DNA of 64,000 nucleotides from Bacillota bacterium (GCA_023415835.1 JAEZJK010000054.1:1-64000); one strand, 5' to 3'. Shown: positions 51,693-61,276, numbered from the stretch's first letter. A program made the numbers and translations. The notes: generated by a model from the sequence alone, not told the origin.

Positions 51693-52157
51693 ATGGATAT
51701 GAATTGGGGTATGTTTCTTGCTTATGCTGGAATCGCAGTAGCTGTGTTATTTTCAGGGTATGGTTCGGCAAAAGGGGTAGGATTATCCGGACAGGCAGCA
51801 TCGGGAGTAGTGACCGAAGATCCTTCGAAATTCGGTAAAACCATCATTTTAGTTGCATTGCCAGGTACCCAAGGGATCTACGGTTTCGTAATCGGGATGT
51901 TAATGTACATTAAAATTAGCGCTTTAACCCAAATAACTGTTTTGACCGGGCTGCAATACCTAATGGCTGGGTTTCCGGTAGGCATAGTCGGCTGGCTTTC
52001 AGGGATCTGGCAAGGTAACGTGGTTGTGGCCGGATTGGGAATCTTAGCTAAACGTCCGGAAGAGTCCACCAAAGGAATCATCTATGCCGGTATGGTTGAG
52101 ACCTACGCTATTTTGGCCTTTGTTATCTCATTCTTCCTGGTAAATAACATTAAGTAA
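51693..52157 (+). CDS. ntpK: V-type ATPase membrane ring subunit K
   Basis: 154 residues, four membrane helices as two fused hairpins. Helix 2 has L56-P-G-T59-Q60 and helix 4 has V-E136-T-Y. Helix 3 has G-I-W-Q107-G. These match the E. hirae NtpK Na+ ligands (Leu61, Thr64, Gln65, Gln110, Glu139), so the ring should bind Na+. It starts two bases after ntpI, with SD GGGAGG. Confidence 0.96.
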   Translation: MDMNWGMFLAYAGIAVAVLFSGYGSAKGVGLSGQAASGVVTEDPSKFGKTIILVALPGTQGIYGFVIGMLMYIKISALTQITVLTGLQYLMAGFPVGIVGWLSGIWQGNVVVAGLGILAKRPEESTKGIIYAGMVETYAILAFVISFFLVNNIK

Positions 52158-52167
52158 GGAGCTTAGA

Positions 52168-52776
52168 GTGATGGATGATCTGCGGGCACTTACCGACAAT
52201 ATAATCTCTAAAGCAAAAAATGAAGCCGATGCTTTGTTGAAACAAGCAACCAGTGAAGCGGAAGAGATTAGATCGGCCACTAAACAAAAAGCTCTGGAAC
52301 AATCAGAAAAAATAGCCGGTCAATTCCGACAAAGGGCTGAAGCAGAAGAACGTCGCTTGAAAATTGAAGCCGAGTTGGAAGGAAGAAAGCTACTGCTTGA
52401 GACCAAACAACGCCTGGTGGGACAGGTTTTTGACCAAACTCTCCAAGCCTTAAAAAACCTGCCGCCGGAAAAAAGGATTAGGTTTCTGGCAGGACAGTTA
52501 GCTGCCGCCGGGATGCAAGGCGGCGGTGAAGTAATCGGATCCGGGAATCCGAACGAATGGACGGCAATTATTACGGCAGCAAATGAGATGATCGCCCGTT
52601 CCGGAAAATCGGTTCAGCTACTCCTGTCAAATGAAAAAGCTGATTTTGAGGGTGGTTTTATTTTAAAAGGGCCTAATTATACTGTTAACGGCTCTTATCA
52701 AGCGATTTTAGAAGAATTAAGAGAGGCTTTAGTCCCGGAGATCGCCGAATACTTGTTTAGACAAGAGAAAGGGTGA
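52168..52776 (+). CDS. ntpE: V-type ATPase subunit E
   Basis: A 202-residue peripheral stalk subunit. The first ~110 residues are a long charged helix (ISKAKNEADALLKQATSEAEEI), followed by a C-terminal globular domain with SNEKADFEGGFILKGPNYTVNGSYQAIL. It pairs with NtpF and holds A3B3 to subunit I. Confidence 0.93.
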   Translation: MMDDLRALTDNIISKAKNEADALLKQATSEAEEIRSATKQKALEQSEKIAGQFRQRAEAEERRLKIEAELEGRKLLLETKQRLVGQVFDQTLQALKNLPPEKRIRFLAGQLAAAGMQGGGEVIGSGNPNEWTAIITAANEMIARSGKSVQLLLSNEKADFEGGFILKGPNYTVNGSYQAILEELREALVPEIAEYLFRQEKG

Positions 52777-52780
52777 ACCA

Positions 52781-53764
52781 ATGCGGGAACGAAATTTTGC
52801 ATATGCAGTCGGCCGCATTCGCGCTCTGGAAACGAAACTCTTCGACCGCGCCAAATTAGAGAGGTTAAGTGAAGCCACTAGCCTAAATGAAGTCATTTCC
52901 GGACTGGCGGAATCGGAATACGGTACTGCAATCGCCAATTTAAAAAACCCAGCCCAGTTCGAAACGGCTTTAAACGCCGAATTAGCTAGGGTAATCAAGT
53001 TATTGTCCGAACTGGCCAACAGGGCTTCTGAGTTAATGGCCTTCGTTTACCGTTATGATCTCCAAAACCTGAAGTTGATTTTAAAAACGGAGCATGGCAA
53101 CCCTACCGGTTTGTCCCGTTTAGGGCATTGGGATCCGGAGTGGCTGATTCAAAAATTAAACGAAAATGATCTTTCCGAGCTGCCTGAAGATTTTCGGCAG
53201 GGTATTTACCGGGCCAAAGAGGCCTTTAAGTCTACCGGGGATACCCAAGAGATTGACCGGATTATGGATGCGGCTTGGTTTAACTATGGTTATCAAACTT
53301 TAAAAAACGGTATCTCCGGCCTACTTTTCAATTGGTGGGTGGCTTATATCGATCTGACAAATTTGCGCACCTTTATCCGGTTACGGATGATCGGTTCTGG
53401 ATTTGGGGAGTTGCAAAGGTTTTTTATTGATAACGGGATTATAAAAATTGAAGATTTTAGGGACTTATGGGATCACCCCAACGAAAAAGCCGTTACTTGG
53501 CTTGGGAATACCATTTATTCAAAAGTATTGGCCGATGGGGCGGCTACTTTAAGCTCGTTGACCCAGTTGGAACGGGAATGCGATAATTTTTTACTGGATC
53601 TGATCGCGCCGGCCAAGATGATTTCTTTAGGAATTGAACCCCTGGTAGGATACTTGCTGGCTAAAGAGAACGAAGTCAAATTGCTCCGGATTATTTTAGT
53701 GGGTAAGGTCAATCAATTATCCAACCCGGAGATAAAGGAGCGTTTGCGACGTGCTTACGCATAA
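52781..53764 (+). CDS. ntpC: V-type ATPase subunit C
   Basis: A 327-residue helical funnel (V0D/AC39 type) linking the rotor axle to the K ring. It starts FAYAVGRIRALETKLFDRAK with ENEVKLLRIILVGKVNQL at the end, typical of the family. Its 3' end overlaps the F subunit gene by 14 bases. Confidence 0.93.
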   Translation: MRERNFAYAVGRIRALETKLFDRAKLERLSEATSLNEVISGLAESEYGTAIANLKNPAQFETALNAELARVIKLLSELANRASELMAFVYRYDLQNLKLILKTEHGNPTGLSRLGHWDPEWLIQKLNENDLSELPEDFRQGIYRAKEAFKSTGDTQEIDRIMDAAWFNYGYQTLKNGISGLLFNWWVAYIDLTNLRTFIRLRMIGSGFGELQRFFIDNGIIKIEDFRDLWDHPNEKAVTWLGNTIYSKVLADGAATLSSLTQLERECDNFLLDLIAPAKMISLGIEPLVGYLLAKENEVKLLRIILVGKVNQLSNPEIKERLRRAYA

Positions 53765-54092
53765 AATTGCCGCCATTGGCGAAGAAGATATTATTTTAGG
53801 TTTTAAAGCGTTGGGAATCGAAATTTATCCGGCGACTTCCCCCGAAGCGGTACCGGAGATTTTGAGGCGCATGATTGAAACCGACGAATATGGTATTATT
53901 TTTGTAACCGAATCAATAGCTGACAAGGTGGAATTAGTTATGGCCGAGATCGGTACCCGGCCGCTGCCGAGCCTGGTATATATCCCGGGGAGTCAAGGAA
54001 GTCAAGGTTTCGCAATGCAGAGGATTCGAAAGATTATCGAAAAAGCGGTCGGGGCAGATATCCTGTCAGGAAAAGAGGTTGAAGGACGATGA
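53751..54092 (+). CDS. ntpG: V-type ATPase subunit F (NtpG of E. hirae)
   Basis: 113 residues: KIAAIGEEDIILGFKALGIE at the start, YGIIFVTESIADKV in the middle and PSLVYIPGSQGSQG before a short C-terminal helix. This small rotor subunit binds D. It overlaps both neighbours, C and A. Confidence 0.93.
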   Translation: MLTHKIAAIGEEDIILGFKALGIEIYPATSPEAVPEILRRMIETDEYGIIFVTESIADKVELVMAEIGTRPLPSLVYIPGSQGSQGFAMQRIRKIIEKAVGADILSGKEVEGR

Positions 54093-55843
54093 GCGTAGGT
54101 AAAATTACCAGGGTTTCCGGGCCTTTAGTTGAAGCCGAAGGCATGCAAGAGGCTAAAATGTATGAGGTGGTCCGGGTTAGTGACAAAAGGTTAATTGGTG
54201 AAATTATCGAATTACGTGGCGATAAGGCTTCGATTCAAGTTTACGAGGAAACTACCGGCCTTGGTCCCGGAGAAGCGGTATATCTGACCGGAGCGCCCCT
54301 CAGTGTCGAGTTGGGACCGGGTTTAATCGAAGCCATCTATGATGGAATTCAACGTCCTCTGGATCTGATGGTGGAGAAGGCAGGCGACCGGATTACCAGA
54401 GGAATTGAGACAGTCGCTTTGAACCGCGCTAAGAAATGGCAGTTCAAACCGGCGCTTCAAATTGGAGCTAAGGTGCAGCCGGGAGATATTATCGGTACTG
54501 TCCAGGAGACAGTGGTTGTCACCCATAAAATTATGATCCCACCGGGGATCTCCGGAACTTTGACCCAGATCAAAGAAGGCCACTTCACCATCGAGGAAAC
54601 GGTGGCCCAGATCCAAACTGGCGATGGGGTTAAAGATATTTGTATGTTACAAAAGTGGCCGGTCCGTAAAGGCCGACCTTATCAGGAAAAATTGGCCCCT
54701 ACCGAATTAATGAGCACCGGACAGCGGGTGATCGACACCTTCTTTCCAGTAGCCAAAGGCGGCGCTGCATGTGTTCCCGGACCGTTCGGAAGCGGTAAAA
54801 CCGTGGTCCAGCACCAATTGGCCAAGTGGGCCGATGCCGAGATCATTGTTTATGTTGGTTGCGGCGAGCGCGGTAATGAAATGACCGATGTATTGATGGA
54901 GTTTCCGGAATTAAAGGACCCGCGCACCGGTGAAGCGTTGATGAAACGGACAGTATTGATTGCCAATACTTCAGATATGCCGGTGGCGGCCAGGGAAGCC
55001 TCTATTTATACCGGAATAACCATTGCCGAATACTTTAGAGATATGGGTTACTCGGTGGCTATTATGGCCGACTCCACTTCCCGGTGGGCCGAGGCCTTGC
55101 GTGAAATGTCGGGACGGCTTGAGGAGATGCCCGGTGAGGAAGGTTATCCCGCTTACTTGGGTTCCCGGTTGGCCGATTTCTACGAGCGGGCCGGACGGGT
55201 TGTTTGCTTGGGAAGCGACCAGCGTCAAGGGATGTTAACTGCCATCGGAGCGGTTTCGCCTCCGGGCGGAGACCTTTCGGAACCGGTAACTCAGGCAACC
55301 TTACGGATTGTCAAAGTATACTGGGGATTAGACGCATCGTTAGCTTACCGGAGACATTTTCCGGCTATTAACTGGTTAATCAGTTATTCGTTATATACCG
55401 ACCGTTTGGAAGAGTATTTCACCAAGTCGGTAAGTCCGGAATTTAACGAATTACGCGCCAAAGCCATGCGCACCTTGCAGGAAGAAGCGGAGTTGGAAGA
55501 GATCGTAAGGCTAGTCGGATTAGATGCGCTCTCCTTTAAAGATCAGCTGACAATGGAAACCGCCCGGTCGATTCGGGAGGACTACCTCCATCAAAACGCT
55601 TTTCACGAAGTTGACACGTACGCTTCATTAAAGAAACAGTATCTGATGCTCAAAGCGATTATCACTTTTGATAAAGCCGCTCGGGCTCAGATGGAGCAAG
55701 GAGTTGCACTCAAAAAGATTCTGGCGGATCCGGTCCGGGAACAGATTTCCAGAGCTAAGTATATTAAAGAGGATGATTTGGCGAAACTCGAAACAATAGT
55801 TGATGAATTGCAGAAGAAAGCTGCCGTAGGGGTGGAGGTATAA
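54089..55843 (+). CDS. ntpA: V-type ATPase catalytic subunit A
   Basis: 584 residues. The N-terminal barrel, the ~90-residue non-homologous insert specific to V/A-type A subunits, and the catalytic P-loop GPFGSGKT (~residue 232) are present, with SRWAEALREMSGRLEEMPGEEGYPAYL following. It hydrolyses or makes ATP in the A3B3 head. The ATGA overlap with the F subunit gene indicates coupling. Confidence 0.97.
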   Translation: MSVGKITRVSGPLVEAEGMQEAKMYEVVRVSDKRLIGEIIELRGDKASIQVYEETTGLGPGEAVYLTGAPLSVELGPGLIEAIYDGIQRPLDLMVEKAGDRITRGIETVALNRAKKWQFKPALQIGAKVQPGDIIGTVQETVVVTHKIMIPPGISGTLTQIKEGHFTIEETVAQIQTGDGVKDICMLQKWPVRKGRPYQEKLAPTELMSTGQRVIDTFFPVAKGGAACVPGPFGSGKTVVQHQLAKWADAEIIVYVGCGERGNEMTDVLMEFPELKDPRTGEALMKRTVLIANTSDMPVAAREASIYTGITIAEYFRDMGYSVAIMADSTSRWAEALREMSGRLEEMPGEEGYPAYLGSRLADFYERAGRVVCLGSDQRQGMLTAIGAVSPPGGDLSEPVTQATLRIVKVYWGLDASLAYRRHFPAINWLISYSLYTDRLEEYFTKSVSPEFNELRAKAMRTLQEEAELEEIVRLVGLDALSFKDQLTMETARSIREDYLHQNAFHEVDTYASLKKQYLMLKAIITFDKAARAQMEQGVALKKILADPVREQISRAKYIKEDDLAKLETIVDELQKKAAVGVEV

Positions 55844-55845
55844 CC

Positions 55846-57228
55846 ATGTTCAAAGAATATCAAACTGTTAGGGAAGTAGCCGGGCCTTTGATGTTGGTTG
55901 ACCAGGTAGCTGAGGTCAAATACGGTGAGCTGGTCGAGATTCGATTGGGAGATGGCGAGTTGCGCCGGGGCCAAGTGTTGGAAGCCAACGGTAATCAAGC
56001 CCTGGTTCAGCTCTTTGAAGGTTCGACCGGTATTAATTTACAACAAAGTAAAGTCCGGTTCTTAGGAAAAAGTATCGAAATCGGAGTGGCTCCGGATATT
56101 TTGGGACGGGTCTTCGACGGTTTAGGGAGGCCAAGGGACAAAGGACCCCAAATTATTCCGGAAAAAAGTATGGATATTAACGGCGCGCCGATTAACCCAT
56201 ACGCCAGGAATTATCCGTCCGAATTCATTCAAACCGGTATTTCGGCCATTGACGGTTTAAATACCCTGGTCCGCGGCCAAAAGCTCCCGATCTTCTCGGC
56301 TTCCGGTTTGCCCCATGCTCAGTTGGCGGCGCAAATCGCCCGTCAAGCTAAGGTTTTAGGCGCTGCCGAGAAATTTGCGGTCGTCTTTTGCGCGATGGGA
56401 ATCACCTTTGAAGAGGCTGATTACTTTATCGCCGATTTCCGCAAGACCGGCGCGATTGAACGGGCGGTTCTCTTCATGAACCTGGCGAGCGACCCGGCGA
56501 TTGAAAGGATATCCACACCCCGGATGGCCTTAACTGTAGCCGAATACCTGGCCTATGACCTTGAAATGCAGGTTTTAGTTATCTTGACCGATATGACCAA
56601 CTATGCGGAGGCGCTCCGTGAGATCTCGGCAGCCCGGAAAGAAGTCCCCGGCCGACGGGGCTATCCCGGATATCTATACACCGACTTGGCCACTATCTAT
56701 GAACGGGCCGGCCGGATTAAAGGACGAAACGGCTCAATCACTCAAATACCAATCCTGTCAATGCCTGAGGATGATAAGACCCATCCCATTCCCGACTTGA
56801 CCGGTTACATCACTGAGGGACAGATCATCCTGAGCCGGGAGTTGCATATGAAAGGGATCTATCCTCCCATTGACGTGTTACCGTCTTTGTCCCGTTTGAA
56901 AGATAAGGGAATCGGCAAAGAAAAAACCCGCGAGGATCATGCCGATACTATGAACCAGTTGTTTGCCGCTTACGCCCGGGGCAAGGAAGCCAAAGACCTG
57001 GCAGTCATCTTGGGTGAAGCTGCTTTGTCGGATCTGGACAAGAAATTCGCCAAGTTTGCCGATGAATTCGAAACCCGCTATGTGGCCCAGAAAGAAAACG
57101 AGGATCGGGCAATTCTGGACACCCTCGCTTTGGGCTGGGAGCTGTTAACGATCATACCTAAGGCCGAGTTGAAGCGGATTCGGGATGAATATATCGAGAA
57201 GTATTTGCCACAGAAGAAAGAGGCGTAA
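55846..57228 (+). CDS. ntpB: V-type ATPase regulatory subunit B
   Basis: 460 residues. No catalytic P-loop is present; the B signature FMNLASDPAIERISTPRMAL and YPGYLYTDLATIYERAGR are clear. It forms the head with A. The gene starts two bases after ntpA. A 242-base repeat element follows before ntpD. Confidence 0.97.
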   Translation: MFKEYQTVREVAGPLMLVDQVAEVKYGELVEIRLGDGELRRGQVLEANGNQALVQLFEGSTGINLQQSKVRFLGKSIEIGVAPDILGRVFDGLGRPRDKGPQIIPEKSMDINGAPINPYARNYPSEFIQTGISAIDGLNTLVRGQKLPIFSASGLPHAQLAAQIARQAKVLGAAEKFAVVFCAMGITFEEADYFIADFRKTGAIERAVLFMNLASDPAIERISTPRMALTVAEYLAYDLEMQVLVILTDMTNYAEALREISAARKEVPGRRGYPGYLYTDLATIYERAGRIKGRNGSITQIPILSMPEDDKTHPIPDLTGYITEGQIILSRELHMKGIYPPIDVLPSLSRLKDKGIGKEKTREDHADTMNQLFAAYARGKEAKDLAVILGEAALSDLDKKFAKFADEFETRYVAQKENEDRAILDTLALGWELLTIIPKAELKRIRDEYIEKYLPQKKEA

Positions 57229-57238
57229 ATATTGTAGA

Positions 57239-57480
57239 AGACAGTAGTCAGGAGCCAGTAGTGCAAGTGAAGTATTTTGAGCCTAAGAACGGATCCCTTG
57301 CCCTTTAAAAGGGTAACCACAATGCTTTGTGGTCAATTGTTTAAGGCCTACAAAGGCTAGCCAATACCCTTTAAGGGATAGGGTAACTTAGGATTAAGAG
57401 TCAGAGTTTAACGTAAAACCAAAAAAGATTTTTGAGTTCGGAGCATCTGCAAAAATCTTACTGGCTCCTGACTCCTGTCT
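57239..57480. mobile_element. MITE-like element with 22-bp terminal inverted repeats
   Basis: The left end AGACAGTAGTCAGGAGCCAG... (57239-57260) matches the reverse complement of 57459-57480 at 21 of 22 bases. The 242-base unit has no gene and holds inner palindromes (GGGTAACC, CCTTTAAAAGG, ACCACAATGCTTTGTGGT). It lies inside the V-ATPase operon between B and D. A related but decayed sequence (CCAGGAGCCAGGAATTAATA) lies at 48430-48450. Confidence 0.7.
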
Positions 57481-57524
57481 CCTGACCACTATAGGCCTTA
57501 TTGAATTACTCAAGGAGTAAGAAG

Positions 57525-58154
57525 ATGGAAATTAGAGTCAACCCGACCCGGATGGAATTGCTGCGGTTAAAGAAACGGCATAAGGTGGCCATTCGCGGGC
57601 ATAAACTGCTAAAAGATAAATTAGACGAGTTGATGAAGGACTTCATGAAGCTGGTGGATGAGAACCGCCGGCTCCGCAGCCAAGTAGAGGCGGAATTAGC
57701 TTATTCAGTCCAGGGTTTCATGATGGCGCGGGCGATTATGTCCAAAGAATCGGTGGAACAGGCTATCGGTTTCCCTAAGGTTAAAGCGGAGATTACCGCT
57801 GGTACTAAAAACCTAATGGGCATCGAGGTTCCGCTCTTTAACTTGAAAGAGAGCGAGGTTAAGGGGGGCATTTACCCTTACGGTTTTGCCCAAACCTCCG
57901 GCGAACTGGACCAGGCCATCCGGAAGCTCTCGGATAGTTTAAAAAGCTTGATCAAATTAGCTGAAACTGAAAAAACCGTTGAGCTGTTGGCCAGCGAAAT
58001 CGAAAAGACCAGAAGGCGGGTTAATGCGTTGGAGTATGTGTTGATTCCGCAACTTCAGGAAAAAATCAAATTTATCACCATGAAGCTGGATGAGAACGAA
58101 CGGGGTAATTTGACCCGGTTGATGAAGATCAAGGATATGGTGAGGGCGAAGTAG
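57525..58154 (+). CDS. ntpD: V-type ATPase rotor axle subunit D
   Basis: 209 residues, a long helical hairpin: the N-terminus VNPTRMELLRLKKRHKVAIRGHKLLKDKLDEL and the C-terminal EKTRRRVNALEYVLIPQL are family signatures. ATG 57525 follows AAGGAG by seven bases; TTG 57501 is rejected. It is separated from ntpB by the inverted-repeat element, and ends in a terminator. Confidence 0.96.
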   Translation: MEIRVNPTRMELLRLKKRHKVAIRGHKLLKDKLDELMKDFMKLVDENRRLRSQVEAELAYSVQGFMMARAIMSKESVEQAIGFPKVKAEITAGTKNLMGIEVPLFNLKESEVKGGIYPYGFAQTSGELDQAIRKLSDSLKSLIKLAETEKTVELLASEIEKTRRRVNALEYVLIPQLQEKIKFITMKLDENERGNLTRLMKIKDMVRAK

Positions 58155-58193
58155 GATCGGGATTAATCAGGATTAGGCAGATTAGAGGATGAT

Positions 58194-58223
58194 AACCCAT
58201 AGTTAATTGCTATGGGTTTTTTT
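58194..58223 (+). terminator. Terminator of the V-ATPase operon
   Basis: AACCCATAG (58194-58202) pairs perfectly with CTATGGGTT (58210-58218), followed by a seven-T run. Confidence 0.95.
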
Positions 58224-58272
58224 GTTTATTGGTAAGATTTGCTTCATGCTTATAACATCTTAAAGCAATTAG

Positions 58273-59835
58273 AAGCAGGTAAAGAAAAACGGAGAGGTTG
58301 TTTCAAGTTACATTTATGACCCCAACGGTTTCAGGGTTGAGAAACTCGGTAGCAAAGGCAAGATTCACTATGTGCCGCTTTTGAACGGCGAGGTCGGTTA
58401 CAGGAAGGAATTTGCAACCAATACGGAGTATTCATTTATCTATACCGGCGGCCAACATCTAGCCCGGGTCAACGGAGTCATCGGCGGTAGCGGTAAAAAG
58501 TTCTATTACCACAACGATCACCTAGGTTCGGCGCTGGCTGTTACCGATGAGTATGGCAATAAAGTCGTTGAGAGGGATTTCACGCCCTTCGGCGAAAGGA
58601 TCAATACCGATGTTTATGATGATGTACCGCGAGATATAGAGGAAGATGAGAGCGGGTTTACCGGGAAGGATTGGGATGAGGATGTAGAGCTTTATTATTA
58701 CAATGCGCGATGGTATGATCCGGGGGTTGGGAGGTTTATATCCGAGGATTCGGTGGCGGATGATCCGAATTTGTATGGGTATTGCGCTAACAACCCGATT
58801 AACAATATTGATCCGACGGGGCATTTTTCGGTTGGTGTTGTTAATACATCGTTGGCGGTTTTCGGAGCTGCGTTGAATGCAGTAGCTATTTTAAGTAAAG
58901 ATGAGAAGTTAGGCGCTATAGCTTCAGCATTTAGCTTGTTTGTGGCGGTTTACAATAAATATTATGAGCCTAAACAAGCTGAAACTATAAAGGATGATGT
59001 TGAAAATAACAAGCCTGTGGAGAATCCAGTTAAACAAGTGGAAACTGAAACCGTTCCAAGTGGTGGGGATACTTCAACTACAAATACAGGAAGTCAGGAG
59101 GCTACACAACCGCCACCTGAAGAGAATAAGAGTAGTGCTGAAGATACTCAATCAACGACAAGTAATCGTCAACTGACGACCGAAACGCTTCTTTACGCAC
59201 CGCTAAGTGAACTTCTATATCTTTCAACAGAGGCAAGTGAACTTGAGGTTTTAGAGGCGGAAATAAAATACAGGAATTTAGATCTACGTATAAAATATGG
59301 GGAAACGTTCATTTTACCGACACAGATTAAACAAGTTAGAAATGTTTGGGGAAAGAGAGTAAAAGTATTATGTGAAAATGGGTTATGGAGTACTCAAAAC
59401 CATGCTGGATGGGATCTCGGCAATGATATCAATACGGAAATTATATCAATGGCAAGTGGAGTAGTGAATGAAAAAGGTTGGAATAATGTTCGTGGTTGGT
59501 ATGTTGTTATTGATCATGGCAGCGGCATATATTCCCATTATTATCATTTAAATAGGTTTGCGGATATAAATCAAGGAGATTTTGTTGGCCAAGGTCGGAT
59601 AGTTGGTTATATTGGCAAAACAGGTTCAGCTACTGGATATCATTTGCATTTTGCGATATCAAGAGGTGGTATGTGGAGTTACGTAAATCCAGCGAATTAT
59701 TTAACTCTACCGGCAGGTCTAGATATGGCGTGGGATGTTCGTTATAATACTAAAACCGGGCGATATTATAACTATATACCTCCAGCACAAAAACCTCAAA
59801 ATTCAGCTAAAAAGAAACGGGGATGGTGGTTTTGA
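58273..59835 (+). pseudogene. Orphan tail of an Rhs/YD-repeat protein with M23 metallopeptidase tip
   Basis: The frame opens after TAG 58270 with no proper start and reads YD-repeat sequence (VSSYIYDPNGFRVEKLGSKG), then the Rhs core FYYHNDHLGSALAVTDEYG, FTPFGERIN, YYYNARWYDPGVGRFISEDS and the tip border LYGYCANNPINNIDPTGH (~residue 148 from GTG 58372). The variable tip has a hydrophobic patch, a Thr/Ser/Gln-rich linker and an M23 domain with intact zinc ligands: H344-x3-D348 and H424-L-H426. GTG 58372 could start a shorter protein of 487 residues. The tip is AT-richer than the core, a sign of exchange. The N-terminal delivery part is missing. Confidence 0.85.
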
Positions 59836-60332
59836 TGAAAAAAAACATTATATTGATTATTTGTATAATTATTGGTCTTATTTTTAATATTTCAGTATTT
59901 GGCAGTAAAGAAAATTTATTTACTTCAAAAAATGAATTGCAGAAAAAGGATTTTGAAATAGCTGAATTAAAATTGGGTATGCCTATGACAGAGATTTCAA
60001 AAGTATTAGGGAACCCTCTAAAAATCACAACAGATAAAAAGAAAATTCTCTGTTACAATTACCCTCAACTTCAAATTAAATCTTTTTATTTTGAAGGAGC
60101 ACCAGAACGAACCGCTGATCACATTGTAATACTTGGCAAAAACATAAAGACTTTTCGAGGTATCGGCGTTGGAGATAAAGAAAAAGATATATTTTATCAT
60201 TACGGAAAAACGGAAAAAATCTCAGAGCGATTGACTTATGAAACAAATTTTGAAATAAATTTTTATGCTATTAGTTTTCTTATGAGTAATGGTAAAGTTA
60301 AGCAGATCGACATTTACCTTGCGGCTGATTGA
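59835..60332 (+). CDS. Exported protein overlapping the Rhs tail; putative immunity protein
   Basis: 165 residues from ATG 59835, which overlaps the Rhs stop (TGATG). A signal peptide (KKNIILIICIIIGLIFNISV) without lipobox Cys predicts export. The mature part has LKLGMPMTEISKVLGNPLKI, reminiscent of the SmpA/BamE fold, and a second similar GVGDKEKDIFYHYGK unit. Position and export fit an immunity protein guarding the wall against the M23 tip. That role is inference. Confidence 0.75.
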   Translation: MKKNIILIICIIIGLIFNISVFGSKENLFTSKNELQKKDFEIAELKLGMPMTEISKVLGNPLKITTDKKKILCYNYPQLQIKSFYFEGAPERTADHIVILGKNIKTFRGIGVGDKEKDIFYHYGKTEKISERLTYETNFEINFYAISFLMSNGKVKQIDIYLAAD

Positions 60333-60683
60333 TCGTTCTTTTACTGGAGATATGCCACTCTTTTCCCGTCCGGTGAAGTTGATCAAGAAGCCGAGATCAC
60401 TCGCCATAGCCGACAGGGTGCCTCTACTCTGAAGCTTATGAAAAGCAGGCTCCGAATATCACCGGAGAACCACGCAAAAACCGCCGTCGTTCTCTGGGAA
60501 AAACACTCTGTCGGCGACACTCGGCTAAAGAAACCTCTCCCCCGCCTCTCCGAACGATGCAGCTCAAGGTTGCCAATTCACGGAGAGGGATGTCGGAGTG
60601 GAAAAGCGGGTCTTTTGACTGGTGGCTCAATGAAGATTTCTGGTTGTAAGAATTTATAAGTTTGATAGGGGCTTTGAAGATGA
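60333..60683. other. 350-base gap with a dispersed hairpin, no gene
   Basis: The frames here on both strands lack start signals and read as low-quality Arg/Ser-rich peptides. The segment is relatively GC-rich and contains the hairpin repeat at 60545-60588. It is probably repeat-derived. Confidence 0.55.
60545..60588. repeat. Dispersed hairpin repeat, copy B
   Basis: CCTCTCCG (60545-60552) pairs perfectly with CGGAGAGG (60581-60588). On the minus strand the flank (GACCCGCTTTTCCACTCC) and the position of the stem match copy A at 27597-27640. Confidence 0.55.
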
Positions 60684-60985
60684 ATGCAGATCGAATCATT
60701 ATCGGTCAAAAAGTTAATCCGGATTAAAAAAGAACTGGCTAGAAAATTCCGAAAAGAAATGACGCCGGAGGAACGTATTCTCCGGCGATATTTGTGTAAC
60801 AACGCTTTAGGGTTTAAGTTCAGGAAACAACAGATAATCGCTAAATTCATCATCGACTTTTTATTGTCATGCCGTGGGGTTAGTTATTGAGGTTTGACGG
60901 TGGAATGAAATAATTTTAGGAGTCACCTGATGAACGAAATATATGATGCGCTTTGGAATGATATTTGATGTTCTTGATGATTACG
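60684..60985 (+). pseudogene. Broken DUF559-family (Vsr-like endonuclease fold) gene
   Basis: The first frame reads ARKFRKEMTPEERILRRYLC, then LGFKFRKQQIIAKFIIDFLL, the typical start of DUF559 proteins. The frame then shifts: LVIEV, then after one extra T, DGGMK, then a stop, and near 60950-60980 another frame gives RFWNDIFDVL. These are the family's catalytic VIExDGG and end motif RFWN in order but in different frames, so the gene is dead by several indels. Confidence 0.8.
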
Positions 60986-61096
60986 ATCCAAACTGTTTTG
61001 AACCATCTTAAATTCCTTGCGGTTTTCTTCAATATGAGCGTCCATCTTATTATTCAATTGCTGTAAACCTTCGCCAAAAGTGCAGAATTGAGACAT
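60923..61096 (-). pseudogene. Chimeric copy of a small coiled-coil protein
   Basis: The minus-strand frame reads MSQFCTFGEGLQQLNNKM...NHQEHQ, closely like the protein at 63044-63310 (AQFRTFGEGLQLLNDK...NNHQEHQ). After HQEHQ the sequence stops matching and runs into the antisense of the DUF559 debris, ending at 60923. Upstream homology (LLLEES) continues past the ATG but with a frame problem. It is a recombination product. Confidence 0.7.
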
Positions 61097-61276
61097 CGAT
61101 TCTTCAAGTAGTAGTTTCGATCTCCGTCATCCTCTCTGTGAGCCGGCATCTTGAACAGGCTCCGTTCGAAGAGTATGAACCCGGGTGGCTTAAAGTACGG
61201 CGGTCCATGGATGGACAAAACGCCGGTGGGTCAGGGTGAGGTGCAAGATGGTGAAAAAGTTTATCAAAAGGAATAA

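Noticed and set aside
60436..60699. 87-codon minus-strand frame near the Rhs tail
   Set aside because: Arg/Ser-rich translation over hairpin repeat copy B; no start signal.
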